Source of the DNA: a virus
IMG/VR virus record: IMGVR_UViG_3300010397_000005
Coordinates: 1 to 64,000 of that record
Reading direction: 5' to 3' (one strand)
Length of the DNA stretch: 64,000 bases
Positions within the stretch are counted from its first letter, which is position 1. Each line of letters begins with the position of its first letter. The notes beneath the pieces were generated by a model. It saw nothing but the letters and a program-made list of their open reading frames with translations, made no database searches and was not told the origin of the DNA. Made by a program: the position numbers and the translations under genes. This document shows, in pieces, positions 40,985-48,568 of the stretch.

Positions 40985-41146
40985 ATGGCGACAACGACTA
41001 AGGACAAAATGTTATTCGCCCGCGTGGAAGAGGCACTAATTCGGCGACTTAAACGGGTAGCGAAACAGATCGACCGCCCGCCTTCATGGGTAGTGAGGGA
41101 AGCGGTGAAGGCTGAATTGGATCGAATCGAAGGCAAGGTCAAATGA
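40985..41146 (+). CDS. 53-residue ribbon-helix-helix repressor-like protein
   Basis: The product has KDKMLFARVEEALIRRLKRVA then DRPPSWVVREAVKAEL, the strand-helix-helix pattern of CopG/MetJ-type regulators. It probably binds as a dimer to the divergent promoter region, controlling itself and the gene at 40862. The stop overlaps the GIY-YIG gene's start (ATGA). Confidence 0.75.
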   Translation: MATTTKDKMLFARVEEALIRRLKRVAKQIDRPPSWVVREAVKAELDRIEGKVK

Positions 41147-41496
41147 TTTCAGCCGCTCGCATTGCCAAGCTAGAGAAAGCGATACGCCTGCGAGCGAAGC
41201 TGTTAGATTTCGATCGTGATGTACCGCCATTCACAGCGGGCGTTTACAGAATCCGCAATACCAAAACAGGGGATTGCTACATCGGAGCCGCAAGCAACTT
41301 AAGAGCGCGAGCATCTGGGCATCGTCATATGCTGTCATTTGAGGCGCACACGAAGCTGATTCAGAAAGCTGTCAAGCGTCACGGAATAACAAGCTTAGTT
41401 TTCGAGGTTTTAATCATTTGCACGCCTGAGCATTTAACTTTGTACGAGACGGCTTGTATTAAGAAGTTTCAGCCAGCATATAATACGCGAGTGTGA
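41143..41496 (+). CDS. GIY-YIG nuclease
   Basis: The 117-residue protein has AGVYRIRNTKTGDCYIG, then an Arg-rich helix, a His-Arg pair, and a Glu followed by Asn in YETACIKKFQPAYN. All key elements of the GIY-YIG fold are present with no additional DNA-binding domain. Small stand-alone members can be homing nucleases. It is coupled to the RHH regulator. Confidence 0.8.
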   Translation: MISAARIAKLEKAIRLRAKLLDFDRDVPPFTAGVYRIRNTKTGDCYIGAASNLRARASGHRHMLSFEAHTKLIQKAVKRHGITSLVFEVLIICTPEHLTLYETACIKKFQPAYNTRV

Positions 41497-41530
41497 GAGC
41501 GCTCGGACCGCAGCGAAAGAGGTGAGGGAG

Positions 41531-41890
41531 ATGAGAGTCGAAACTTGGACGTTTTCAGGAATGCCGATGGGCAAGCGCAGTCAAAGCCGAACGGCGGTTG
41601 CTACGAAATACTTTAGCGGCACCATTGAATTACGCGGTGCGTATCCGCTAATGCGCGCAGTCGTCCGCGAGCAGTTTCCGGCTGGCAGGATTAAGAAATA
41701 CGATGATTTTAACTTGCTGGTTGGGACCACGGATGGAAAGTACTCTGAATCTGCATTTCTGCCCGTGACGCGCATTGTTCGCTATAACGAAGCTGGCAGT
41801 AAGCATAAATGTGACGGACGCTGTTTGAATGCGAAGCGCGGTGATTGTGAGTGTTCTTGTAGTGGCGTTAATCATGGATTAGGCTCGTAA
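41531..41890 (+). CDS. Phage protein with conserved Cys cluster (119 residues)
   Basis: The start is ATG after GAGG; an in-frame GTG lies 9 bases upstream. The C-terminus HKCDGRCLNAKRGDCECSC-GVNHG is a motif seen in many phage proteins, probably zinc-binding. The N-terminal part is beta-rich (TWTFSGMPM...). The function is unknown. Confidence 0.7.
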   Translation: MRVETWTFSGMPMGKRSQSRTAVATKYFSGTIELRGAYPLMRAVVREQFPAGRIKKYDDFNLLVGTTDGKYSESAFLPVTRIVRYNEAGSKHKCDGRCLNAKRGDCECSCSGVNHGLGS

Positions 41891-41921
41891 CCAAAACCAA
41901 CCAGGTTGAGGAGTTGAGGGA

Positions 41922-42530
41922 ATGCGAGTGCTGGTAGCCTGTGAATTCTCCGGCGTTGTAAGAGAAGCTTTCCGAGCGCATGGCCATGATGCGTGGTCCT
42001 GCGATCTTCTACCCTCTGAGCTGCCGGGCCCGCACCTGCAATGTGATATTTTCTCCGTACTGGATCGCGACTGGGATCTGCTAATCTTTCACTGGCCCTG
42101 CACTTACCTTACGCGCGCACAAGCGGGCTGGTTCTTCAACCGTCCGAAGAAACCAAAGGCGCATATTCTCTATGGCTATCCTCGTTATCGGGCCATGAGG
42201 CGCTCAGCGCGCAGCTTCCGTTACCTGTTAAACTCCCGCATTCCCCGGATCGCAGGCGAGAATCCGATTCCCTATCGAGATGCGCGACTGATTATGGGCG
42301 AACCAACACAGACAATTCAGCCTTACCAGTTCGGTCATCCTGAACGCAAAGCCACTTGTTTATGGCTGAGAAATCTGCCACCATTGCGGCCTACGGAGAT
42401 AGTCTCCCTCCCGGAGAAGAAATCAGAGGCGCAACGATTACATCATTTGCCACAGTCTCCCGATCGCTGGAAAGAACGATCTCGAACCTTTCCAGGCATT
42501 GCTGCCGCAATGGCTGAACAATGGAGTTAA
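41922..42530 (+). CDS. C5 DNA cytosine methyltransferase-like protein
   Basis: The 202-residue product begins RVLVACEFSGVVREAFRAHGHDAWSCDLLPSE, a pattern of phage C5 methyltransferases. It continues with a TYLT stretch preceded by WPC instead of the usual PPC motif, and ends with FPGIAAAMAEQW. The catalytic Cys is retained in PC. The enzyme lies beside a GIY-YIG nuclease and may modify phage DNA. Loss of the first Pro could lower activity. Confidence 0.65.
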   Translation: MRVLVACEFSGVVREAFRAHGHDAWSCDLLPSELPGPHLQCDIFSVLDRDWDLLIFHWPCTYLTRAQAGWFFNRPKKPKAHILYGYPRYRAMRRSARSFRYLLNSRIPRIAGENPIPYRDARLIMGEPTQTIQPYQFGHPERKATCLWLRNLPPLRPTEIVSLPEKKSEAQRLHHLPQSPDRWKERSRTFPGIAAAMAEQWS

Positions 42531-42533
42531 CCC

Positions 42534-42683
42534 ATGCACCGCCTAACCCTCTCCGACTACGCTCTCGTCATCCTGCTCCTCCTTGCGCTCGCACTCGGGT
42601 TGAGCTACGGGTTACAACGGTGGGTGGTGCAGGTGAGTAGTGAGACGAGTGGGAGGATTGAGCGTGCAGGGAGGGATTACTAA
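42534..42683 (+). CDS. 49-residue membrane protein
   Basis: The start is ATG three bases after the methyltransferase stop. The product has one hydrophobic segment (YALVILLLLALALGLSYGL) followed by a Ser/Thr/Arg-rich part. It resembles small phage membrane proteins of unknown role. Confidence 0.55.
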   Translation: MHRLTLSDYALVILLLLALALGLSYGLQRWVVQVSSETSGRIERAGRDY

Positions 42684-42688
42684 CCCCT

Positions 42689-42928
42689 TTGTGCCGCTAC
42701 CCGCTCAAGCGTAATCAAGTCCTGCGAGTGAGGGTTGACCCTCTATCCGACTGCTTAATCTTCATTCTCGAAGAAACCCTCGGCAGCCGGAAGATTGCCA
42801 AACCTTACGCTTTCCTTACCGATCCTACTTGTTGGCAAGTGTTTGACGTGGCCCTCGATACCCTACAGCGAGGGCTCAAATTTTACCGTCTCGCTGGTAT
42901 TTCAATACGTCGGACAAGCCGGAAATAG
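42689..42928 (+). CDS. Hypothetical protein, 79 residues
   Basis: The start is TTG, 13 bases after GGAGGG. The product is mixed alpha/beta (CLIFILEETLG, CWQVFDVALDTLQRGLKFY) with a basic end. No family is recognised. The start is uncertain. Confidence 0.45.
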   Translation: MCRYPLKRNQVLRVRVDPLSDCLIFILEETLGSRKIAKPYAFLTDPTCWQVFDVALDTLQRGLKFYRLAGISIRRTSRK

Positions 42929-43020
42929 TCCAGCCGTAGAGAGCGATAGTCTACATCTTGTACTAAGTTCTTTGTATGCAATGAGTTAGCGATACTATTT
43001 TCTCTCCGTTTTTATCGTGC

Positions 43021-43026
43021 TAGTAT
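43021..43026 (+). promoter_or_regulatory. Putative -10 box of the small terminase gene
   Basis: TAGTAT lies six bases before the ATG. No clear -35 box is seen 17 bases upstream, where a T-rich stretch stands. The spacing fits the leaderless pattern of this genome. Confidence 0.4.
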
Positions 43027-43032
43027 TTCCGT

Positions 43033-43602
43033 ATGATTTCCACGAAATACGAACAGTTCTGGACGGAGCAACGAGGGTATGCGGCTTTAGGACTAGCAGA
43101 GGGTAAATCACAGGCAGAAGTGGCTGCTTTAGCAGGGGTGACTGATCGCACTATTCGCAATTGGCTGGACGATGATCGGTTTACGGCTGAGATTGATCGG
43201 TTATCGCTGATGGTAGGGGTAGCCAGTCGAGCAGAGCGACTCAGACTGGTCAATCGCTTAGTAAAACAGCGCGTCCGCGAGGAAGACGGATACATCATCA
43301 CCGAGAAAGATCTCCTCGACTGGCTCAAATTCGCGCAATCAGAAACCGACGGGGCGAAGATCGATCTCAGTAAGTTAGCCGAGATGCTTGCAGGTGAGAG
43401 TGCGCAGCAGGCTGATGGACCAGCGACGCGACAACTGGCGGGGACGATTGACGTAGAGGCTACACAGAGCGCGGTTGAGGCAGGGTTGGATACTGTTATG
43501 TTCACCGATGGTACGTCTACAGGTGGTAGTGAAAGTGGTAATTCGTCGTCGTTATCGCAAGATGTAGTAGCAGGACCAGACGAGGAGTTGAATCCATCAT
43601 GA
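43033..43602 (+). CDS. Small terminase subunit-like HTH protein
   Basis: The 189-residue product has a helix-turn-helix (GKSQAEVAALAGVTDRTIRNWLDDD) near its start like phage small terminase subunits, which recognise the packaging site. It then has helices with basic residues and a low-complexity Ser/Gly/Glu tail. The large subunit gene lies 5 kb downstream. The subunit function is inferred from fold and region. Confidence 0.65.
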   Translation: MISTKYEQFWTEQRGYAALGLAEGKSQAEVAALAGVTDRTIRNWLDDDRFTAEIDRLSLMVGVASRAERLRLVNRLVKQRVREEDGYIITEKDLLDWLKFAQSETDGAKIDLSKLAEMLAGESAQQADGPATRQLAGTIDVEATQSAVEAGLDTVMFTDGTSTGGSESGNSSSLSQDVVAGPDEELNPS

Positions 43603-43784
43603 GCCTGCCATCCGGTATACCATTGGCGTTTATCGCCATCTCCAGTGGTCTGCTTTGGGGATTACTGGAAACGGTAGCGGTCCCCAAGAACGATAACGAC
43701 TGGCCGGAGCTGCATCGCTGGTGTAGGGAAGTATCCAGGATTATCTTCGCGGCGAGCACGATTGCGCTCATGCTGAAGGTATAA
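43599..43784 (+). CDS. Two-segment membrane protein (holin-like)
   Basis: The 61-residue product overlaps the terminase stop (ATGA). It has two hydrophobic segments (LAFIAISSGLLWGLL and IIFAASTIALMLKV) with a short polar link, a topology found in class II holins but also in other small proteins. No endolysin is nearby. Confidence 0.5.
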   Translation: MSLPSGIPLAFIAISSGLLWGLLETVAVPKNDNDWPELHRWCREVSRIIFAASTIALMLKV

Positions 43785-43882
43785 GCCCACTCTCAACAGT
43801 AGACCATAGACCACCACTACTCACAACTGCGCGCGAATCGCCACCGTCATCAATATCTATCATCGCCATTGGCCCACATGGT

Positions 43883-44140
43883 CTAACCCCTACGCCACCG
43901 TGCCACACTGGCCTTAATCCCGGCCACTAACTCGCTTGCTTCAGCCGCGCTGAGCTGTCCTCGCACAACCCAGTCTCGCGCTCCCTCCACACACGCTAAT
44001 GAACAACGATCGCACAAGTCTCGATAGTTACCCTGCACCGTGTGGTAGTTCCAGCAGCGCGGGCACTTGCTACCGTCGGCGCGAGTGATGGAGACTATCA
44101 CCTGTCGTAGTAGTAATTCGTCGTCGTTTGTCGTCGTCAT
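43883..44140 (-). CDS. Zinc-finger (IleRS/FPG-like) small protein
   Basis: The 85-residue product has KCPRCWNYHTVQGNYRDLCDRC, very like the zinc finger at the end of isoleucyl-tRNA synthetase and Fpg glycosylases. It may bind nucleic acid. A Thr/Asp-rich start precedes it. Confidence 0.6.
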   Translation of the reverse strand: MTTTNDDELLLRQVIVSITRADGSKCPRCWNYHTVQGNYRDLCDRCSLACVEGARDWVVRGQLSAAEASELVAGIKASVARWRRG

Positions 44141-44285
44141 CGATCCGTGTCATCAGCTCTCGGCACGCATCACCCTCACACCTCAAATCTAAAAGTGTTG
44201 GGGTAGGTGAGGGAGGTAGGTATGGGCTGAATGCAAATTTTCCCCTTTCCAACTTGCACAATATCTTGTTATCTGGCTTCTGTTC

Positions 44286-44564
44286 CTACTCCCCCGCTCT
44301 TGGAAAACTATAACTTTCCGCTTCCTTGTTCCGTTGTCGGCAATTCAATTTGCGACGCATTCGCTCGCGTGTTGCGACATTATTTATTTGCCGATGTCGC
44401 TCACAGTGGTAAGGCTCTTTCCAGTCTTTTCGAGCGTGTCTACGATATCCATTAGCAGATTCGCCACAGATGATACATTTACCATCGCACCGCTTTCGTA
44501 GCTGGTACTTACGCTGTCGGGAGATGTTCAGTCGCGTAAACTCATCGATAATTTCTTTAAGCAT
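44286..44564 (-). CDS. Cys/His protein (possible HNH relative)
   Basis: The 92-residue product has RKYQLRKRCDGKCIICGES, then YHCERHRQINNVATRERMRRK with Cys and His, similar to small zinc-finger proteins. It is basic and might be a degenerate HNH nuclease or a ribosome-like RNA-binding protein. Confidence 0.55.
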   Translation of the reverse strand: MLKEIIDEFTRLNISRQRKYQLRKRCDGKCIICGESANGYRRHARKDWKEPYHCERHRQINNVATRERMRRKLNCRQRNKEAESYSFPRAGE

Positions 44565-44573
44565 TTGCCGTAC

Positions 44574-44885
44574 CTACGCCAGACAACACTCCCTATCAAA
44601 CATCTCCCGCACGGTGCTCAGTTTCGTCGTAGTAGTGAAATCGGGATTCGTCTTAGCGAGCAGCAGGTGAACCAACTCGTGAATCAACCCCGTATCGGAG
44701 AGCAGGTGCTGTGCCTGTTGCTCCTTCAGCCAGCATGTAATGCAGGCGAAGTGGGTGATATTCAGTAATTCGTCAGTGAATTCCTCGTCTGACATCAGCG
44801 TGTAGCGTCGATAGTCTTCGCGCAGGGCAGAGTATGACAGCAGGTAGTGATTATTGGGATGATTATCGGGATCGTAACTGATCAT
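44574..44885 (-). CDS. Hypothetical protein, 103 residues
   Basis: The product starts with NHYLLSYSALREDYRRY and has an FACITCW motif. It is helical and otherwise unassigned. It stands alone between two small genes. Confidence 0.5.
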   Translation of the reverse strand: MISYDPDNHPNNHYLLSYSALREDYRRYTLMSDEEFTDELLNITHFACITCWLKEQQAQHLLSDTGLIHELVHLLLAKTNPDFTTTTKLSTVREMFDRECCLA

Positions 44886-44907
44886 AGGCTAGCTCGTTTC
44901 GTGCTTG

Positions 44908-45282
44908 TTATAATTCGATTTCCTTCTTTGTCACTATCCCATCCCGCACGCTGACACGCTCGATTGTGTCGCCGCCTTCCCAAACCAGCGTCGCTTCTAA
45001 TATGCCCGTGCTCTCTTTCAGCGCTGGCTCAAGAATCCACTCCCAGAACGTCCCCGATCCTTCTCCGGTCATGTCGAATTCAGTAACGGTGAAGTTACCA
45101 TCGGCCAAGGTGCCCGTAATTTCCTGCTCGCACCCACACTCAAGCACGGCTACATTCGACTGTGGATCATCTACATGGAATTCAGGATGCCAGTCAGTGC
45201 GCTTATGGCGAAAGAACGCAGCCTGCAGGATGGTGAGATTCTCAAGTTTGCGAGTCTTCCATCGACTGATATCGTAGCCCAT
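44908..45282 (-). CDS. Hypothetical protein, 124 residues
   Basis: The ATG seven bases after GGAG was used instead of the GTG three bases upstream. The product has a basic helical start (ISRWKTRKLENLTILQAAFF) and a Gly-rich beta second half with CGCEQEI. No family is recognised. Confidence 0.55.
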   Translation of the reverse strand: MGYDISRWKTRKLENLTILQAAFFRHKRTDWHPEFHVDDPQSNVAVLECGCEQEITGTLADGNFTVTEFDMTGEGSGTFWEWILEPALKESTGILEATLVWEGGDTIERVSVRDGIVTKKEIEL

Positions 45283-45296
45283 CACTTATCTCCGTT

Positions 45297-45491
45297 CTAG
45301 TTCATCTGCCCTTTCAGTTCCAGTGCCGCCCCCAGCGCCCATAGTCTCACCGTGATCTCCGCTGACTGGTCGTCGAGATCTCCGAGTGCATCGAGAACCA
45401 TTCCCGCCAACCTCGGCTCGTACCCATCCAGCACGAGATAGATGACGATCGGATAGTCGAGCAGGAGATCGAGGGCGTCGTCAGGGGTCAT
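45297..45491 (-). CDS. Acidic helical protein, 64 residues
   Basis: The product is rich in Leu, Asp and Ala (DDALDLLLDYPIVIYLVLDGYEP) and may dimerise through its helices. It overlaps the upstream stop by ATGA. Confidence 0.5.
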   Translation of the reverse strand: MTPDDALDLLLDYPIVIYLVLDGYEPRLAGMVLDALGDLDDQSAEITVRLWALGAALELKGQMN

Positions 45492-45739
45492 TGCAAGGAT
45501 ACTCCGTTAGCCCACGTCTCCTGACCGAACCATTCCATTAGTGCGCGAATAAACAGCCCGCGACACTCTTTACAAATCCGCAACGCGTAGAACTTGCGCC
45601 CGTCGCTGGCGATGTGATCGTAGATTGTAAACGGCACTCCTGTCTCGTTTAGACTGTAGAGACAGGCGAGCAGCAGCGTGCGCAAGTCCGGCGACTCCGT
45701 GCCGCAGCGCTGGCATTTTTCTTCGGCTGTTATAGTCAT
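45488..45739 (-). CDS. Zinc-knuckle protein, 83 residues
   Basis: The start was set at ATG 45739. The product has CQRCGTE and a second CKECRG pair, separated by about 45 residues, with a helix in between. A zinc-ribbon fold is likely. Confidence 0.6.
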   Translation of the reverse strand: MTITAEEKCQRCGTESPDLRTLLLACLYSLNETGVPFTIYDHIASDGRKFYALRICKECRGLFIRALMEWFGQETWANGVSLQ

Positions 45740-46017
45740 AAATTGAACCTCGCCCACTTCGTCCTCAGCCACAACCACGCTTTGAACCACCGAGGCAGGA
45801 GATGACGAGTCAGTTCCACACTGGTGTCGCGCCACTCCGTCACCGGAGCGCCATCCGGCAGATCGAGCGAGTTGGCATCGAGACAGAGCGAGACGAGATG
45901 GCGGTTGTAGATTCGTACTTCCCACGGGCGCATGGCGAAGGGGTAGTGAGGGATGAGTGCTGCGTCGTCTTGAAAGTGATTAGCAGTCACTTCGATAGTC
46001 CTCGTTGCTTTAACCAT
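45736..46017 (-). CDS. Hypothetical protein, 93 residues
   Basis: The product begins with a beta-rich segment (RTIEVTANHFQDDAALIP) and ends in a Trp/Arg-rich helix. It overlaps its neighbours by four and about 30 bases. No family is recognised. Confidence 0.5.
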   Translation of the reverse strand: MVKATRTIEVTANHFQDDAALIPHYPFAMRPWEVRIYNRHLVSLCLDANSLDLPDGAPVTEWRDTSVELTRHLLPRWFKAWLWLRTKWARFNL

Positions 46018-46217
46018 CTAGTCATCCCGCTACCCGGTAGTCCGTCTTCCATGTCTGTCGTAATCATTGAAGACATAACACTTACTTCTGGTAGCGGCTG
46101 CACACTGACCGTATGGTTCAGTATTGTGCGAATCCACTCAGACAGGGTCTGGTTTGCGTATTTGGCGGCAGTCTCCCATCTTCTTTTCTCGGCAGGGTTA
46201 ACGCGCAGTACGATCAT
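45987..46217 (-). CDS. Ribbon-helix-helix-like protein
   Basis: The 76-residue product, started at ATG 46217, has VLRVNPAEKRRWETAAKYANQTLSEWIRTIL, which follows the strand-helix-helix pattern of RHH or MobC-type proteins, with a longer tail. It may be a small regulator. Confidence 0.55.
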   Translation of the reverse strand: MIVLRVNPAEKRRWETAAKYANQTLSEWIRTILNHTVSVQPLPEVSVMSSMITTDMEDGLPGSGMTRWLKQRGLSK

Positions 46218-46279
46218 GGCATGACGAGCGCAACCTGTCGGGAGTTGTGGGCGTCCTCGACTATGTGAATAGATGGAAG

Positions 46280-46525
46280 TCATAAGTATGGCCCACCCCA
46301 CTCTCTCAACTTCCCTCGATCCCTCGTTCTCCAGTAATCCTCCAAGTTCACCCCGCCACTCACGGGCCAGTCGAAGCGCACCCACGCAGGTACAGGCGGC
46401 AGTGAATCAGGTAAGCGCGCATCCTCCCATGCCACGAGCTGGCGAATGATCGGCGCAGCAGGGAGCTTGTAGTGGGCTTCTACGGTGTAGAGCAGGCGTA
46501 GTTCACGGGTAAGTCTGGTGCTCAT
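46280..46525 (-). CDS. Hypothetical protein, 81 residues
   Basis: The product has a helical start and a Pro/Trp-rich middle (SLPPVPAWVRFDWPVSGG). It overlaps the epimerase-like gene by ATGA. No family is recognised. Confidence 0.5.
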   Translation of the reverse strand: MSTRLTRELRLLYTVEAHYKLPAAPIIRQLVAWEDARLPDSLPPVPAWVRFDWPVSGGVNLEDYWRTRDRGKLREWGGPYL

Positions 46526-46992
46526 AGCTTGAACCTACTTCTCGCATCATCCTCATACCGGATCTCATCCACTGCCTCGGCCCTGCCCCACCCTGCGTAC
46601 AGGCGATTTGGAAAGTTCAACACAACTGCATTCCATAACCCGACGTTCTGATAAGCATGAACCACTCCCGGCGGCACTAGTACTGAGACTGGATTCGCCT
46701 CACCGACTTCGAGAACGATCTCCTCCCTTGATGATCGATTGTCCCAGAGGCGGAGCTTGAACTGTCCGCACAAAAAGACGAAGAAATCCGATTGCTCGCG
46801 ATGCTCGTGCGGGCCACGGATGACGCCGGGGCGGGTGAGGGAGATATAGGCCATTACGGGATTAAACGAAAACATCCCTAAACCTATATAAAAATCATCC
46901 TCCCTCCACGCTTCGCTCAGCCAGCCGCGCGGGTCCGAGTGACGGGTGAGCGGCGTGATGACAACGCCTGCGATTTTGTTCTCAGTGGTCAT
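46522..46992 (-). CDS. dTDP-4-dehydrorhamnose 3,5-epimerase-like cupin (RmlC family)
   Basis: The 156-residue product has the RmlC/cupin outline: SDPRGWLSEAWREDD, GVIRGPHEHREQSDFFVFLCGQFKLRLWD (with the His of the active site), and LVPPGVVHAYQNVG. In bacteria the enzyme makes dTDP-L-rhamnose. A phage copy suggests changes to surface glycans or to phage DNA or virion glycosylation. Whether the catalytic Tyr and Asp are kept was not settled. Confidence 0.75.
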   Translation of the reverse strand: MTTENKIAGVVITPLTRHSDPRGWLSEAWREDDFYIGLGMFSFNPVMAYISLTRPGVIRGPHEHREQSDFFVFLCGQFKLRLWDNRSSREEIVLEVGEANPVSVLVPPGVVHAYQNVGLWNAVVLNFPNRLYAGWGRAEAVDEIRYEDDARSRFKL

Positions 46993-47209
46993 TTGGATTC
47001 GTCACAATCTCATTCGTCCCACCCAACTGGCAGGCCCAGCAAATCCCCTGCTCGTCACAGCGTTCCACGTGCTCCTCGATCGCCTGTCCCACCAACCCTG
47101 TTCCCGGACAATGATTCTCCTCGATGTCGAAGACAGCGTCGTAGTCGGAGCTGTCCGGCACTTCGACCGGGATAGTGAAAGTGCAGCGGACGTGGACGGT
47201 GCGACTCAT
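46982..47209 (-). CDS. Conserved phage protein, Cys-rich (75 residues)
   Basis: The product has beta strands RTVHVRCTFTIPVEVP and the motif ENHCPGTGLVGQAIEEHVERCDEQGICWACQLGGTNEIV-like, which I recall from many phage genomes. Three or four Cys may bind zinc. The role is unknown. Confidence 0.7.
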   Translation of the reverse strand: MSRTVHVRCTFTIPVEVPDSSDYDAVFDIEENHCPGTGLVGQAIEEHVERCDEQGICWACQLGGTNEIVTNPNDH

Positions 47210-47211
47210 CG

Positions 47212-47403
47212 CTACTCAATTCTCCGCAGCGCTTTCATTAACGGCTGCAAATCCTCAATCGTCAACGGATTCTCTTTTGAGCCGCGGCCTGTGCGTAGTG
47301 CTCGATACAGATCGCGCGAGTAAACGCGGTAGCGCAAGCGCCAGAAGACGCGACGGACCAGTGTCGGCAAGTTGTGCAGCTTGACTTTTGGGCTCTCCGC
47401 CAT
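47212..47403 (-). CDS. Basic hypothetical protein, 63 residues
   Basis: The product is basic with VKLHNLPTLVRRVFWRLRYRVYSR, possibly nucleic-acid-binding. AGGAG lies three bases before the ATG, but the promoter's -10 box ends nine bases before it, so the site may not be in the mRNA. It is divergent to the gene at 47459. Confidence 0.5.
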   Translation of the reverse strand: MAESPKVKLHNLPTLVRRVFWRLRYRVYSRDLYRALRTGRGSKENPLTIEDLQPLMKALRRIE

Positions 47404-47441
47404 TGACTCCTAACAATATCTTGTGCGATGATGGATGTCAA
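47404..47441. promoter_or_regulatory. Divergent promoters with palindromic operator-like motif
   Basis: Leftward: TTGACA (47436-47441), 17 bases, TATTGT (47413-47418). Rightward: TTGACT (47404-47409), 18 bases, GATGAT. The dyad ACAATATCTTGT (47413-47424) covers the leftward -10 box and recurs at 44258 and, as ACAATATATTGT, at 48517. Confidence 0.5.
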
Positions 47442-47458
47442 GGAGGAAGTGGTAATCA

Positions 47459-47698
47459 ATGTCCGATTTTCCCGAGAAGTGCGGCGCACGCCATCCGAAA
47501 TACGAGAACGTCGGACCATGCCAGATTTACGTCGATGAACAGGGGCATACGCCAACGCTTATTCCACATCGCGGCATCGCTGAAGGAGTGGTAGAAGTCG
47601 GGTTTGATTGCGTAAAGAAACGGCCCATCTTTGAATATCGCCGCTGGTGGCGCGAGTGGTATGATGAGCCGCGTGCTGATTGGACCGTAGTCCGTTAG
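47459..47698 (+). CDS. Hypothetical protein, 79 residues
   Basis: AAGGAGG lies upstream of its ATG. The product has two Cys near the start (EKCGARHPKYENVGPCQIYVDE), which may bind zinc, and a Trp-rich end (RRWWREWYDEP). It is transcribed alone between two leftward genes. Confidence 0.6.
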   Translation: MSDFPEKCGARHPKYENVGPCQIYVDEQGHTPTLIPHRGIAEGVVEVGFDCVKKRPIFEYRRWWREWYDEPRADWTVVR

Positions 47699-47701
47699 TG
47701 A

Positions 47702-48484
47702 TTATCTCCGTGGGATGTACTTACCACTTAACTCGATAGCTCTTGCTAGTAAACTAAATCCAGTTTGACCATCGCCGAAGTAGTAAGTACTCCAGTTCTC
47801 GGGTGTCATTTCCATATATGGTTTGGCCCGCAGTGCCGTCATTCCGAGACTCCATCGTTCCTCGCTTGATAGATCGTAATAAGCATCCCAATCAGCTTCT
47901 CCGTCCTCGTCCACTTTGTCCGGCTTCCAATCTGATACTCCGGCGTTCGGAAAGCTATCGCAGACGCTATAGCTTGTTACGACTGGCTCGTCGTCACGTT
48001 CGCGTAAGTGTTCAATTGCAGATTCCCAGCCAGAGTCAGATCGGAGGATTCCCGATTTGCGGCCTTGTTCGATAATCCCAGCCAGCCAGTTGCGATTTTT
48101 ACCTTCGATATAAGTGTGAATCTCACACTGACCGTGTAATCGTGCTGAGAGAATAATCGGATCAGATCCCATGACGATGGCAGTATTCAGCGTGGCGCTA
48201 AACACGTCGATCGGACTACCGCCAATTACCAGTATCGAGCTATCCATAGCGACGCGAAGGGCTGTTGACAAAGTATCGGCAAACTGTCTTCCAGTCTGTT
48301 TCGCAGCGTAGTGGGACGGGTCAAGGATACTTCTCAGAACATGCGGACGATCAGGCGGATAGTCGTAGTCTGATATACCCAGTGCCGAGAGAAACATATC
48401 GCTGATCAAGTGGCCCATGAAGGCACGTTCCGAGCCTCTGACTTCGGATTCGTGTGATGGTGAGTGGAAGTAAATACGTGACAT
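47702..48484 (-). CDS. Conserved phage protein of 260 residues
   Basis: The product starts SRIYFHSPSHESEVRGSERAFMGHL and ends with EERWSLGMTALRA-like helices and WSTYYFGDGQTGFSLL. I recall similar proteins in phages and actinobacterial prophages. The middle has SARLHGQCEIHTYIEGKNRNWLAGII. The function is unknown. Its ATG follows GGGAGAG and its promoter lies before the terminase gene. Confidence 0.65.
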   Translation of the reverse strand: MSRIYFHSPSHESEVRGSERAFMGHLISDMFLSALGISDYDYPPDRPHVLRSILDPSHYAAKQTGRQFADTLSTALRVAMDSSILVIGGSPIDVFSATLNTAIVMGSDPIILSARLHGQCEIHTYIEGKNRNWLAGIIEQGRKSGILRSDSGWESAIEHLRERDDEPVVTSYSVCDSFPNAGVSDWKPDKVDEDGEADWDAYYDLSSEERWSLGMTALRAKPYMEMTPENWSTYYFGDGQTGFSLLARAIELSGKYIPRR

Positions 48485-48516
48485 TTTGACTCTCCCTGCG
48501 GACGGATTATGAAGTA

Positions 48517-48548
48517 ACAATATATTGTACACTCGTCGATTTTGTCAA
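48517..48548 (-). promoter_or_regulatory. Promoter with perfect palindrome over the -10 box
   Basis: TTGACA (48543-48548), 18 bases, TATATT (48519-48524), read leftwards. The perfect 12-base palindrome ACAATATATTGT (48517-48528) covers the -10 box and could be an operator. The gene at 48484 starts about 28 bases after the expected transcription start. Confidence 0.6.
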
Positions 48549-48568
48549 GTGCTGTATACTGCGCGTTG

